NCBI GenBank assembly: GCA_014763765.1
Contig: JACXUT010000010.1
Location: forward strand, 1-37,887
DNA length: 37,887 nucleotides
From: Micrococcales bacterium
GTDB lineage: Bacteria; Actinomycetota; Actinomycetes; Actinomycetales; Cellulomonadaceae
Reading direction: 5' to 3'
Under the pieces are notes generated by a model. It ran no database searches, was not told the origin of the DNA, and saw only the letters and a list, made by a program, of their open reading frames with translations. The position numbers were made by a program, and so were the translations under genes. Position 1 is the first letter of the stretch; every line of letters begins with the position of its first letter. Below are positions 24,970 to 32,692 of the stretch, piece after piece.

Positions 24970-25042
24970 GGTGCACTGAGCCGCACGGGGGACGACCGCT
25001 GCGCGGGTGCCGCCCGGAGCCGCACCAGGACCGCGCGCGGTG

Positions 25043-25549
25043 TCAGACCTGCGGCGGCAGCAGCGTCTCGAACGACGCGAACGCCTGCACCCCGGTGCCG
25101 AGGCCGCACGACACGAGCTGGTCGAGCTGCTCGTCCGTGACGCCGTGCTCCAGGTCGGTCGACACCTCGCTGTACACCGCGACCTGGCCCTCCTCCTCGC
25201 GGAGGTAGAGCTTCGGCCAGATGCGCTCGCGGTTCCAGTCGTTCAGGGCGAGCGCGACGGCCCGCCGGCCGTCCACCGGGAGCTGGCGGTGCCACCGGCC
25301 CCGGACCTGCAGGATCTCCTCGTGCTCGCCGAGCAGCAGGAACCAGAACCGCGAGTCGTTCCAGACGCCGGTCAGGTCGCCGTCCTCGTCCACGCGGAAG
25401 TGGTAGCCCCGCGCGGACAGCGCCGCCGCGACGCGGTCGCGGGTGAGCGGCGTGGGCCGGGCCTGCGGGGCGACCCGCCGCTCACCGGTGCCCTGCGGCG
25501 TGCGCGGCGCGAGGACGCGGGAGAGCCACCCCGGCGTGCGCGCCGTCAC
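25043..25549 (-). CDS. YbjN domain protein (copy A)
   Basis: 168-residue cytoplasmic protein of the YbjN family, whose fold resembles type III secretion chaperones. The domain covers about 35-165 and shares with its two neighbours the blocks VDEDGDLTGVW, EEILQVRGRWHR, NDWNRERIWPKLYLR and EVSTDLEHGVTDEQLDQLVSCG. The frame is open far upstream, but the GTG at 25549 was chosen because it overlaps the stop of the preceding copy by four bases and gives a sensible start (VTARTPGWLSRVL). It is the second gene of a two-gene operon that diverges from the third copy. Family members in E. coli affect stress and motility phenotypes; a molecular function is not established. Confidence 0.88.
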   Translation of the reverse strand: MTARTPGWLSRVLAPRTPQGTGERRVAPQARPTPLTRDRVAAALSARGYHFRVDEDGDLTGVWNDSRFWFLLLGEHEEILQVRGRWHRQLPVDGRRAVALALNDWNRERIWPKLYLREEEGQVAVYSEVSTDLEHGVTDEQLDQLVSCGLGTGVQAFASFETLLPPQV

Positions 25550-26124
25550 GGTGCCGCCGCCGCGGGGTCCGGGTACAGCTCGTCGATCGCGTCGAAGAAC
25601 GTGCTGGACGTCGAGACGCCGCAGAACAGCAGCTGGCTGAGCTGCTCGTCGGTCGCGCCGTGCTCGAGGTCGGTGGAGACCTCCGCGACGACGTGGACCA
25701 TGCCGTTGTCGCGGACGCGCACGTACGCCTTCGGCCAGATCCGCTCGGCGTTCCACTCGGTGCAGGCGTCCAGCACCTCCTCGAGGCGCTCGATCGCGAT
25801 CTCCCGGTTCCACTGCCCGCGGACCTGGAGGATCTCCTGCTGGTCGCCGAACAGGAAGAAGTAGAACAGCCGTCCCCGCCACAGGCCGCCGAGGTCGCCG
25901 TCGTTGTCGACGAAGTAGTGGAAGTCGTGCTCCTCGAACCACCGCTGCACCCGCTCGGGCGTCAGCGGCGTGGGCCGGCCGTCGTCGACGGTGACCGCGG
26001 CACCAGCCCCCGCCGGGCGCCCGCCGCGACCTGCCACGGGCGCACCGGGACGACCCCCGGGCTGCGGCGCAGGACCCGGCCGGTCCGGGTCGCGGCGCGA
26101 CCGGCGATTCCGGAACAGACCCAT
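25546..26124 (-). CDS. YbjN domain protein (copy B)
   Basis: 192 residues: a basic, Pro/Gly/Arg-rich N-terminal segment (1-50, begins MGLFRNRRSRRDPDRP) and a YbjN domain from about 55 to the end. Conserved blocks are FVDNDGDLGGLW, EILQVRGQWNRE, EWNAERIWPKAYVR and EVSTDLEHGATDEQLSQLLFCG. It is the first gene of the leftward pair. TAGGGT on the - strand ends seven bases before the ATG, so it is probably leaderless. The MGLF/MGFF start shared with copy C suggests that B and C are close duplicates. No catalytic residues are evident. Confidence 0.9.
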   Translation of the reverse strand: MGLFRNRRSRRDPDRPGPAPQPGGRPGAPVAGRGGRPAGAGAAVTVDDGRPTPLTPERVQRWFEEHDFHYFVDNDGDLGGLWRGRLFYFFLFGDQQEILQVRGQWNREIAIERLEEVLDACTEWNAERIWPKAYVRVRDNGMVHVVAEVSTDLEHGATDEQLSQLLFCGVSTSSTFFDAIDELYPDPAAAAP

Positions 26125-26131
26125 GCCGGAA

Positions 26132-26137
26132 ACCCTA
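26132..26137 (-). promoter_or_regulatory. -10 element of a probable leaderless ybjN copy B promoter
   Basis: On the - strand TAGGGT is followed by seven bases and the ATG at 26124. Confidence 0.55.
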
Positions 26138-26212
26138 CCCGGGGCCGCCGACGACGCCAGGGATCGCGCCCGCGGGCGTGGGCGGGCCGCCGCACGCCGC
26201 GGCGAGTGGGCT

Positions 26213-26218
26213 TAGGCT
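26213..26218 (+). promoter_or_regulatory. -10 element for the ybjN copy C-HSP90-TPR operon
   Basis: TAGGCT lies about 87 bases before the ATG at 26305. It predicts a leader of about 80 bases that contains a GAGGA ribosome binding site. It shares the 180-base divergent spacer with the copy B promoter, so one regulator could act on both. Confidence 0.5.
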
Positions 26219-26304
26219 CGATCGGGCAGGGGCGGCACGGCCACCACCTGCACCGACGCCCAAGCAGCGGCGCCGACGGGCGCCGCACGAGACTGAGGAC
26301 GGAC

Positions 26305-26793
26305 ATGGGGTTCTTCACCAAGCCGGAGGCCACGGGTTCGGCGCCCGCCACCGAGGCGCTGACGCACGACCGGATCACGGCCGTGCTGGACGCCCGGGAC
26401 ATGCGCTACGGGGTCGACGACGACGGCGACATCGGCGGCTACTGGGACGGGCACCTGTTCTACTTCTTCCGCCTCGGGGGCCAGCAGGAGTACCTGCAGG
26501 TCCGCGGACGCTGGAACCGGAAGGTCTCCGTCGACGAGTACGCGCGCGTCGTCGACCTCGTCAACAGCTGGAACTCCGAGAAGCTCTGGCCGAAGGGCTA
26601 CGTCCGCCCCGAGGGCGAGGTCGTCGGCGTCTACGCCGAGCACACCGTCGACTACGAGCACGGGCTGACGGACGAGCAGCTCGACCTGCACCTCGCGTGC
26701 GGCATCACCACCGCCCTGAGCCTGTTCGAGCACCTCGACGAGCAGTTCCCGGAGCAGGCCGCCACGGCGAAGGCGGAGCTCGAGGCCGAGTGA
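26305..26793 (+). CDS. YbjN domain protein (copy C)
   Basis: 162 residues, nearly all YbjN domain, with VDDDGDIGGYW, QQEYLQVRGRWNRK, NSWNSEKLWPKGYVR and VDYEHGLTDEQLDLHLACG. The C-terminus ends in an acidic/Ala helix. The start ATG follows GAGGA by a suitable distance. Its TGA overlaps the GTG of the HSP90-like gene, so the two are translationally coupled. That ties this family to a chaperone ATPase. Compared with copies A and B the EVSTDLEHG block is altered to EHTVDYEHG, suggesting some divergence in partner or role. Confidence 0.92.
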   Translation: MGFFTKPEATGSAPATEALTHDRITAVLDARDMRYGVDDDGDIGGYWDGHLFYFFRLGGQQEYLQVRGRWNRKVSVDEYARVVDLVNSWNSEKLWPKGYVRPEGEVVGVYAEHTVDYEHGLTDEQLDLHLACGITTALSLFEHLDEQFPEQAATAKAELEAE

Positions 26794-28817
26794 CCGTGCC
26801 GCTCGAGCCCACCACCGGCCGGGCGTTCCAGGTCGACCTCCACGGCGTCGTCGACCTGCTCGCCCGGCACCTGTACTCCGGCCCCCGCGTGTACGTGCGC
26901 GAGCTGCTGCAGAACGGCGTCGACGCCATCACGGCGCGGCGCGCGGTGGACCCGGCGTGCCCGGCGACCGTGCGGCTGCGGCCGCTGGCGGACGGGTCGC
27001 TGGCGGTGGTGGACTCGGGCGTCGGCCTGACCCGCGCGGAGGCCGAGGAGCTGCTGGCGACCGTCGGCCGGTCGTCCAAGCGGGACCTCGACCTCGGGCT
27101 GGGCCGGGAGGAGTTCCTGGGGCAGTTCGGCATCGGCCTGCTGTCCGCGTTCATGGTCGCCGACGAGATCGAGCTGGTGTCGCGGTCCGCCCGGGACCCG
27201 GGTGCCGCCGCGATCCGCTGGCTCGGGCGCGCGGACGGCTCGTACGACCTGGCGGAGCTGCCCGCGGCGGACCTGCCGTCCGGGAGCACGGTGCTGCTGC
27301 GGCCGCGCCGGGACCTCGAGCACTGGCTCGCGGGGGAGACCGTGGCGGCGCTCGCGGCGGAGTTCGGGTCGCTGCTGCCCGTGGACGTGGCGGTGGAGGT
27401 GCCGCTCGGCGGGCCCGGCACGACGGGCGCGGGCGGCGCGGTCGGGGCGGTCGCGGTCGACGGTGACCCCGCCACCCGCACGCGGGTGCTCGCGGACGGC
27501 CGGGCGCGCCCCGGGCACGCGTGGCGCCGTGTCACCGTCCCCGACCTGCCGTGGGCGCGGACGCACGCCGACGACGCCGCGCGCACCCGCGCGCTGGAGC
27601 GGTACTGCGAGCAGACCTTCGGCTTCACGCCACTGGCGCACCTCGACCTGGAGGTGCCCCTCGCGGGGGTCACCGGCGTCGCCTTCGTGCTGCCGGCCGC
27701 GGTCCCGCCGGGCGGTGGCGGCACGCACCGCGTCTCCGTGAAGCGGATGCTGCTGGGCGCGCGCGTGGAGGGGCTGCTGCCCGAGTGGGCGTTCTTCGTG
27801 CGCTGCGCGATCGACGCCTCCGCGCTGCGGCCCACCGCGTCGCGCGAGCAGCTCTACACCGACGAGGTGCTGCTCGCGACGCAGGAGGCGCTCGCCGGGC
27901 AGGTCCGGGACTGGACCCTGCGCACGCTCGAGTCGGGGACCGCGCTCGCGCGGCAGTTCGTCGCCACGCACCACCTGGCGGTGCGGTCGCTCGCGCTCAC
28001 GGACGACACGATGCTCGACCTCGCGGCGCGGATCCTGCCCTACGAGACGACGGACGGGACGCTGACCCTGGCCGAGGTCGCGCAGGAGCACGGCCGGGTC
28101 GTGTTCGCCCCGACGCTGGAGGACTACCGGCGGATCGCCCCCGTCGCGCGGGCGCAGGGCGTGGCGGTCGTGAACGCCGGCTACGTCTACGACGCCGACC
28201 TGCTGGCACGGCTCTCCGGGCGCAACCGCCTCGGCGTCGAGGTGCGCCCCCTCGGGGCGGGTGACATCGCCCAGGTGCTCGCCGCGCCGGCGCCGGAGCG
28301 GGAGCTGGAGACGCTCGACGCCGTGCGCGCGGCGGGCGCGGTGCTGCGCCCCCAGGACTGCGACGTCCTGCTGCGCACGTTCGAGCCGGCGGACCTGCCG
28401 GCCGTGCTCCTGCACGACCGGGACGGCGACCACCAGCGCGACCTGCACGCGGCGATGGCCGAGGCCGACGACGTGTGGAGCGACGTGCTCGCCGGGTTCG
28501 CCGAGCCCGCGCCCGCCCGCCGGCTCGTGCTGAACGACGCGAGCCCGGTGGTCCGGGACCTGCTGGCGGCCCCGCCCGGCGAGGTCGCGGCGGCAGGGGT
28601 CCGGTCGCTGTACGTCTCGGCGCTGCTGCTGGCCGGCGAGCCGCTGCGCGCCCGGGAGTCCGAGCTCATGACCGGGTCCCTGGCGGTGCTGCTGCGCGCC
28701 GGGCTCGGCGGCGCGGCCGGCCGGGGGACCGACGTCCCCGGCCGGGACCACCGGGACCACCGGGACGACCACGACGACGAGGACGCCGGGGGACCGGCAG
28801 GACAGGAGCGCGCGTGA
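26790..28817 (+). CDS. Divergent HSP90-family chaperone ATPase
   Basis: 675-residue protein with the HSP90/HtpG layout. The N-terminal GHKL ATPase has Glu38, Asn42 and Asp45 (VRELLQNGVDAI), the G1 box Asp75 (VVDSGVGLT) and the G2 box GQFGIG (111-116, followed by LLSAFMVADEIELVSRS). The middle domain includes the RPTASREQLYTDEVLL block with Arg352 near the conserved SRE triplet. A C-terminal region replaces the usual dimerisation sequence and ends in an unusual His/Asp-rich tail (residues ~650-665). There is no MEEVD ending. It is somewhat longer than E. coli HtpG (624). The GTG at 26790 overlaps the ybjN stop; a GTG at 26796 is a possible alternative. Its stop overlaps the TPR gene in turn. 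ATPase competence is well supported; clients are unknown. Confidence 0.92.
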   Translation: MTVPLEPTTGRAFQVDLHGVVDLLARHLYSGPRVYVRELLQNGVDAITARRAVDPACPATVRLRPLADGSLAVVDSGVGLTRAEAEELLATVGRSSKRDLDLGLGREEFLGQFGIGLLSAFMVADEIELVSRSARDPGAAAIRWLGRADGSYDLAELPAADLPSGSTVLLRPRRDLEHWLAGETVAALAAEFGSLLPVDVAVEVPLGGPGTTGAGGAVGAVAVDGDPATRTRVLADGRARPGHAWRRVTVPDLPWARTHADDAARTRALERYCEQTFGFTPLAHLDLEVPLAGVTGVAFVLPAAVPPGGGGTHRVSVKRMLLGARVEGLLPEWAFFVRCAIDASALRPTASREQLYTDEVLLATQEALAGQVRDWTLRTLESGTALARQFVATHHLAVRSLALTDDTMLDLAARILPYETTDGTLTLAEVAQEHGRVVFAPTLEDYRRIAPVARAQGVAVVNAGYVYDADLLARLSGRNRLGVEVRPLGAGDIAQVLAAPAPERELETLDAVRAAGAVLRPQDCDVLLRTFEPADLPAVLLHDRDGDHQRDLHAAMAEADDVWSDVLAGFAEPAPARRLVLNDASPVVRDLLAAPPGEVAAAGVRSLYVSALLLAGEPLRARESELMTGSLAVLLRAGLGGAAGRGTDVPGRDHRDHRDDHDDEDAGGPAGQERA

Positions 28818-30829
28818 CCCGCACGCTGGACGACGCCAACCGCGAGATCACCCGGGTGCGGCAGATGCCGTATGGGCTCGCCCGGACGCAGGCCGCCGAG
28901 CGGCAGGTGCGGCTGGTCGACGCCGAGGGCCCGGACGCCGCCCGGGCGTACGCGCTGAGCACGCTCGTCGAGGCCTACCAGTGGGGCGGGGAGGTGGACC
29001 GGTCGTTCGTCGCGTTCGCCCGGCTGCTGCGCTGGTGGGACGAGCACCCGGAGCACTTCGACGCGCAGGACCGGCACGCGCTGTTCTGGTCGTTCAAGTG
29101 GATGGTCAGCGCGCTCGCGGACTTCCCGACGGTGCCCGCCGAGCAGATCGACCGGACGCTCGCCGACATGGAGCGTCGCTACGCGCTCGCCGGCAACGGC
29201 ATGGACGCCGTCGCGTACGAGCGGTTCGCGTGGGCGCGCCAGCGGGGCGCCGCCGACGCGGAGGCGGCGTACCAGGCGTGGGTCGCCACGCCGCGGGACG
29301 ACTGGTCCCAGTGCGAGGCGTGCGACCCCGGCGACCGCGCGGCGTGGCTGCTCGCGACGGACCGGGTCCCCGAGGGCATCCGCCTGATCGAGCAGACGCT
29401 CGCGCAGGACCCGTCGTGCGCGTCCGAGCCGGCCGACATGCTGTCGTACCTCGCGGAGGCCTACCTGGACACGGGCCGCCCCCGCGACGCCGCCCGGGCC
29501 CACCGGCGGGCCGTCGCCGCGCTGGCCGAGGCGGAGTCCGACATGGTCGGCGCCCGCGGCCGGCGCATCCGGCTGCTCGCCCGCGGCGGGCAGGCCGAGC
29601 GGGCGCTGCGCGCGATCGAGGCGGACCAGCAGTACCTGACCGGCGGGGACACCCCGTACTCGCGCCTGGCGTTCTCGCGCCTCGTCGGGGCGGCGACCCA
29701 CGTGCTGCGCCCGGAGCACGGCGACCACCCGCTGCGCCTGGACCGGGTCCCGGCCGCGACCGTCGCCGAGCTCGACGACTGGCTGCGCGCCCAGGCGGCG
29801 GAGCTCGCCGCGCGGTTCGACGCCCGCAACGGGACGCCGTCGGAGTCCGAGGCGGTCGAACGGGCGTGGCGGACCGAGCCCGCCGACGACGTGCTGGACC
29901 TCGACGTGCTGCCGCGCGGGCTCGGGAGCGCCGGTGCCACGGGGGCCGGTGCCGCGGGCGCCGGGTCACCGGCCGGCGCACCGGCGGGTGACCCGGACCC
30001 CGCACCCGTGGACGAGGTCGGCGCGCACGGCGCGGGTCGGGGGACGCACGCGCAGCACGCCGCCCCCGACGCGCTCGTCGCGGAGGCCGAGCGCCTCGTC
30101 GCGGCGGGCGACCCGGAGGCGGCCGCCGCCGCGTACCTCGACGCCGCCGTCGCGGCCGAGCACGCGGGGCTGCTCGCGGACTCCGGCTTCGCCTACGCCG
30201 AGGCCGCGCACTGCGCCCAGGTGCTCGGCGACGACGACGGGGCGTCGGCGGGCTACGCCGCGGCGGTCCCGCGCCTGCGCGCCGGGGGCCTGCCGCCCGC
30301 GGCGCTCGCCCCGGTGGTCGTGCAGTGGGCGCGCGCGGCCGCCGCCACCGGCGACGCCGCCGCCGTGCTGCGCGAGACGGACGACCTGACCGCGGCGCTC
30401 GCCGCGCGCCTGGACGCACCGCCCTCCGCGGACGAGGACCGCGCGGAGGCCCTCGTCGCGCGGGAGCAGGCGGCCGACCGCCGCGCCGCGGCCGACCTGG
30501 AGGACGCCGCCGCCCGGCTGCTGGCCACGCTCGGCGGCGACGGCCGCGCGCAGGACGCCGCAGCACGTGCGCAGCGGGCCGCCGAGGCGTACGCCGCGCT
30601 CGGTGCGCCTGCCGACGCCGCGCACGCGTTCTGGCTGGCCGGTCGCCTGCACGACGGGCTCGGCCGCGTCGACGAGGCCGTGTGGCACCTGGAGTCCGCC
30701 GTCGAGGGCTTCACCGCCGCCCGGCAGCGGGGCCCGCGGGGCGAGGCCGCGAACGACCTGGTCGAGGTGCTGCGCCGCTCCGGGCAGGACGCCCGGGCCG
30801 ACGAGCTCGCGCGCTCGCTGACGTCCTGA
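28814..30829 (+). CDS. Tetratricopeptide-repeat-like protein coupled to HSP90
   Basis: 671-residue, Ala/Arg/Glu-rich helical protein. The N-terminal half (1-~375) begins MTRTLDDANREITRVRQMPYG and contains TPR-like helix pairs (YALSTLVEAYQWGGEVDRSF, MLSYLAEAYLDTGRPRDAAR) and a Cys167-x2-Cys170 pair (SQCEACDPGD) that might bind metal. A Gly/Ala/Pro linker (~375-415) separates a second helical-repeat half (AERLVAAGDPEAAAAAYLDA, AHAFWLAGRLHDGLGRVDEA). No signal peptide or membrane span is seen. The GTG start overlaps the HSP90 stop by four bases and has GGAG upstream. TPR proteins are the classic co-chaperones of eukaryotic HSP90, so a co-chaperone role is a natural but unproven inference. Confidence 0.85.
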   Translation: MTRTLDDANREITRVRQMPYGLARTQAAERQVRLVDAEGPDAARAYALSTLVEAYQWGGEVDRSFVAFARLLRWWDEHPEHFDAQDRHALFWSFKWMVSALADFPTVPAEQIDRTLADMERRYALAGNGMDAVAYERFAWARQRGAADAEAAYQAWVATPRDDWSQCEACDPGDRAAWLLATDRVPEGIRLIEQTLAQDPSCASEPADMLSYLAEAYLDTGRPRDAARAHRRAVAALAEAESDMVGARGRRIRLLARGGQAERALRAIEADQQYLTGGDTPYSRLAFSRLVGAATHVLRPEHGDHPLRLDRVPAATVAELDDWLRAQAAELAARFDARNGTPSESEAVERAWRTEPADDVLDLDVLPRGLGSAGATGAGAAGAGSPAGAPAGDPDPAPVDEVGAHGAGRGTHAQHAAPDALVAEAERLVAAGDPEAAAAAYLDAAVAAEHAGLLADSGFAYAEAAHCAQVLGDDDGASAGYAAAVPRLRAGGLPPAALAPVVVQWARAAAATGDAAAVLRETDDLTAALAARLDAPPSADEDRAEALVAREQAADRRAAADLEDAAARLLATLGGDGRAQDAAARAQRAAEAYAALGAPADAAHAFWLAGRLHDGLGRVDEAVWHLESAVEGFTAARQRGPRGEAANDLVEVLRRSGQDARADELARSLTS

Positions 30830-30860
30830 GCCGGGGCCGCGCGGACGCCGGGCGGCGGGA

Positions 30861-30866
30861 TACGGT
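30861..30866 (+). promoter_or_regulatory. -10 element of a probable leaderless promoter for the LigB-like/miaA/dapF genes
   Basis: TACGGT is followed by six bases and the GTG at 30873. Confidence 0.6.
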
Positions 30867-30872
30867 CGGGGG

Positions 30873-31739
30873 GTGCGACCGGCCGTGGTGTTCCTGCCCG
30901 ACACGGCGCTGCTCGTCCCCGGCGCGGCCGGCCGGGAGGACCCCGCGGCCGCGCTGCGCGAGGAGGCGCTCGCGCTGCTCGGCGCGGCGGTTCTCGGCCT
31001 GACGCCGGACGTGCCCGCCGATCCGGCCGCCGGCGTGCCGGCCGATCCGGCCGCCGGCGTGCCGGCCGATCCGGCTGCCGGCGTGCCGGCCGGGCGGGCT
31101 GCCGGCGTGCCGGCCGGGCGGGCCGCGTCCGCCCCGGTGCTCGTCGTCGCACCGGGGCACGCGCACCGGACGCTGCGCCACCCGGTCGCGACCGGCCTCG
31201 GTGCGGCCGGCCTCGGTGCGGGCGCGGACGCACCGTCCGGGCCCGCCGCCCGCCGCGCCGACGTGCCGGCGTCGGTCGCGCTGACGCTGCTGCGCGCCGC
31301 CGGCGTGACGGCCGCCGTCGACGTGGTCGAGCTCCCGCGCGACCCCGGCGGCGACGCGCCGGACGCCCGGGGCGTCCCGGACGTCCCGGCGGGGGTGGTG
31401 CTGCTGGTCGTGGTCGGCTCGCCGAGCGCCCGGCACGGCGACGCGGCGCCGCTGGCGGAGGACCCCCGCGCGGCGGATGCCGACGCCGCGCTGCTGGCCG
31501 GGCTGGCCGGCGGTCCCGCCGCGCTGGCGCAGGCGCTGGACGCGCTCGGCCCGCGGGCGGCCCGCGAGCTCGCGGTGTCCGGGTGGCCGACGTGGCGCGC
31601 GGCCGCCGCCGCGGCGGAGGGGCCCGTGCGGGTGTCCGGGCCGCGGGTCGAGGTCGTCGCGGGCGCGTGGCACGTCGTGGCGGCCTGGCACCCGGCCGGG
31701 CACGCGGCCGGGCACCCTGCCGCGCAGGAGGCCCCGTGA
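30873..31739 (+). CDS. LigB-like (class III extradiol dioxygenase fold) protein
   Basis: 288-residue Ala-rich protein in the position between miaB and miaA that in actinobacteria is held by a LigB-like family of unknown function (Rv2728c position). The N-terminus reads LPDTALLVPGAAGRED where homologues I recall have a PHPPLLVPE-type sequence; the His expected to help bind iron is therefore replaced. Residues ~47-86 are five tandem copies of an eight-residue unit (VPADPAAG). The rest keeps short LigB-like landmarks (VLVVAPGHAHRTL, GVVLLVVVGSPSARHG, VEVVAGAWHVVAAWHPA). The stop overlaps the miaA start by four bases. Family assignment rests partly on synteny; dioxygenase activity is doubtful. 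Confidence 0.7.
   Translation: MRPAVVFLPDTALLVPGAAGREDPAAALREEALALLGAAVLGLTPDVPADPAAGVPADPAAGVPADPAAGVPAGRAAGVPAGRAASAPVLVVAPGHAHRTLRHPVATGLGAAGLGAGADAPSGPAARRADVPASVALTLLRAAGVTAAVDVVELPRDPGGDAPDARGVPDVPAGVVLLVVVGSPSARHGDAAPLAEDPRAADADAALLAGLAGGPAALAQALDALGPRAARELAVSGWPTWRAAAAAAEGPVRVSGPRVEVVAGAWHVVAAWHPAGHAAGHPAAQEAP
31011..31130 (+). repeat. Five 24-base in-frame tandem repeats
   Basis: Head-to-tail 24-base units at 31011, 31035, 31059, 31083 and 31107 encode VPADPAAG (first three) and VPAGRAAG-like (last two) octapeptides inside the LigB-like gene. Units 2 and 3 differ by one base, which points to recent duplication. Confidence 0.9.
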
Positions 31740-32692
31740 CCCTCGTCGTCGCTGTCGTCGGCCCGACGGCCACCGGCAAGTCCGACCTCGGCCTGGCGCT
31801 CGCGGAGCGCCTCGGGGGCGAGGTCGTCAACGCCGACGCGCTGCAGCTCTACCGGGGGCTGGACATCGGCACCGCGAAGCTGGCGCCGGCCGAGCGCCGC
31901 GGCGTCCCGCACCACCTGCTCGACGTGCTGGACCCCACCGAGGACGCGAGCGTCGCCGCCTACCAGCGCGACGCCCGCGCGGCCGTGGCCGACATCGGGG
32001 CGCGCGGCCGGCGGCCCGTCGTGGTCGGCGGCTCGGGGCTCTACGTCCGGGCCCTGCTCGACCGCATCGAGTTCCCGGGCACCGACCCGGAGGTCCGCGC
32101 CCGGCTCGAGGCCCGCGTCGAGGCGGAGGGTGCCCGCGCGCTGCACGCGGAGCTGGCGGCCGTCGACCCCGTGGCGGCGGACAGCATCGGACCGCGCAAC
32201 GCCCGGCGGATCGTGCGCGCGCTGGAGGTGGTCGCGCTGACCGGCAGGCCGTACTCCGCGAACCTGCCGGGGCACGACTACGCCGTCCCGGCGGTGCAGA
32301 TCGGGCTCGACTGCGACCGGGCGGTGCTCGACGCGCGGGTCGAGGCCCGGGTCGACCGGATGTGGGCGGCCGGGCTCGTCGACGAGGTGCGCGGGCTCGT
32401 GGAGAGCGGGATCGGCCGGACCGCGGCCCGCGCCGTGGGGTACGCGGAGGTGATCGCGGCGCTGCGGGGCGAGATCACGCTGGACGAGGCCCGCGCGCAG
32501 GTCGTCGCCGGGACGAGGCGTCTCGCCCGCAAGCAGATGGGGTGGTTCGGGCGCGACCCCCGGGTGCACTGGCTGGACGCCCAGGACCCGGACCTGCCGG
32601 AGCGCGCGCTCGCCCTGGTGGCGGCCGCGGACGCCGGTGAGCTCGGCCTCGCCACGGCCGACCCCGCGCCCCGCCGTAGTCTGGGTTCATGA
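31736..32692 (+). CDS. miaA: tRNA dimethylallyltransferase MiaA
   Basis: Transfers a dimethylallyl group from DMAPP to adenosine 37 of tRNAs, the substrate for MiaB. The P-loop GPTATGKS is at 9-16, and the DALQLYRGLDIGTAKL and PHHLLDVLDPTEDASVAAYQ blocks are canonical, as is GGSGLYVRALLD. The C-terminus carries ARKQMGWFGRDPRVHWLDA. At 318 residues it is of normal length. The GTG start overlaps the upstream stop (GTGA), and its own stop overlaps dapF (ATGA). A probable dapF promoter lies inside its last codons. Confidence 0.97.
   Translation: MTLVVAVVGPTATGKSDLGLALAERLGGEVVNADALQLYRGLDIGTAKLAPAERRGVPHHLLDVLDPTEDASVAAYQRDARAAVADIGARGRRPVVVGGSGLYVRALLDRIEFPGTDPEVRARLEARVEAEGARALHAELAAVDPVAADSIGPRNARRIVRALEVVALTGRPYSANLPGHDYAVPAVQIGLDCDRAVLDARVEARVDRMWAAGLVDEVRGLVESGIGRTAARAVGYAEVIAALRGEITLDEARAQVVAGTRRLARKQMGWFGRDPRVHWLDAQDPDLPERALALVAAADAGELGLATADPAPRRSLGS
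32677..32682 (+). promoter_or_regulatory. -10 element of a possible internal leaderless dapF promoter
   Basis: TAGTCT within the 3' end of miaA is followed by six bases and the dapF ATG. It would let dapF be expressed apart from miaA. Confidence 0.5.

Noticed and set aside
24970..25042. Rho-independent terminator between miaB and ybjN copy A
   Set aside because: Only short GC inverted repeats (for example CGGGTGCCGCCCG) were seen, too weak to call in this composition.
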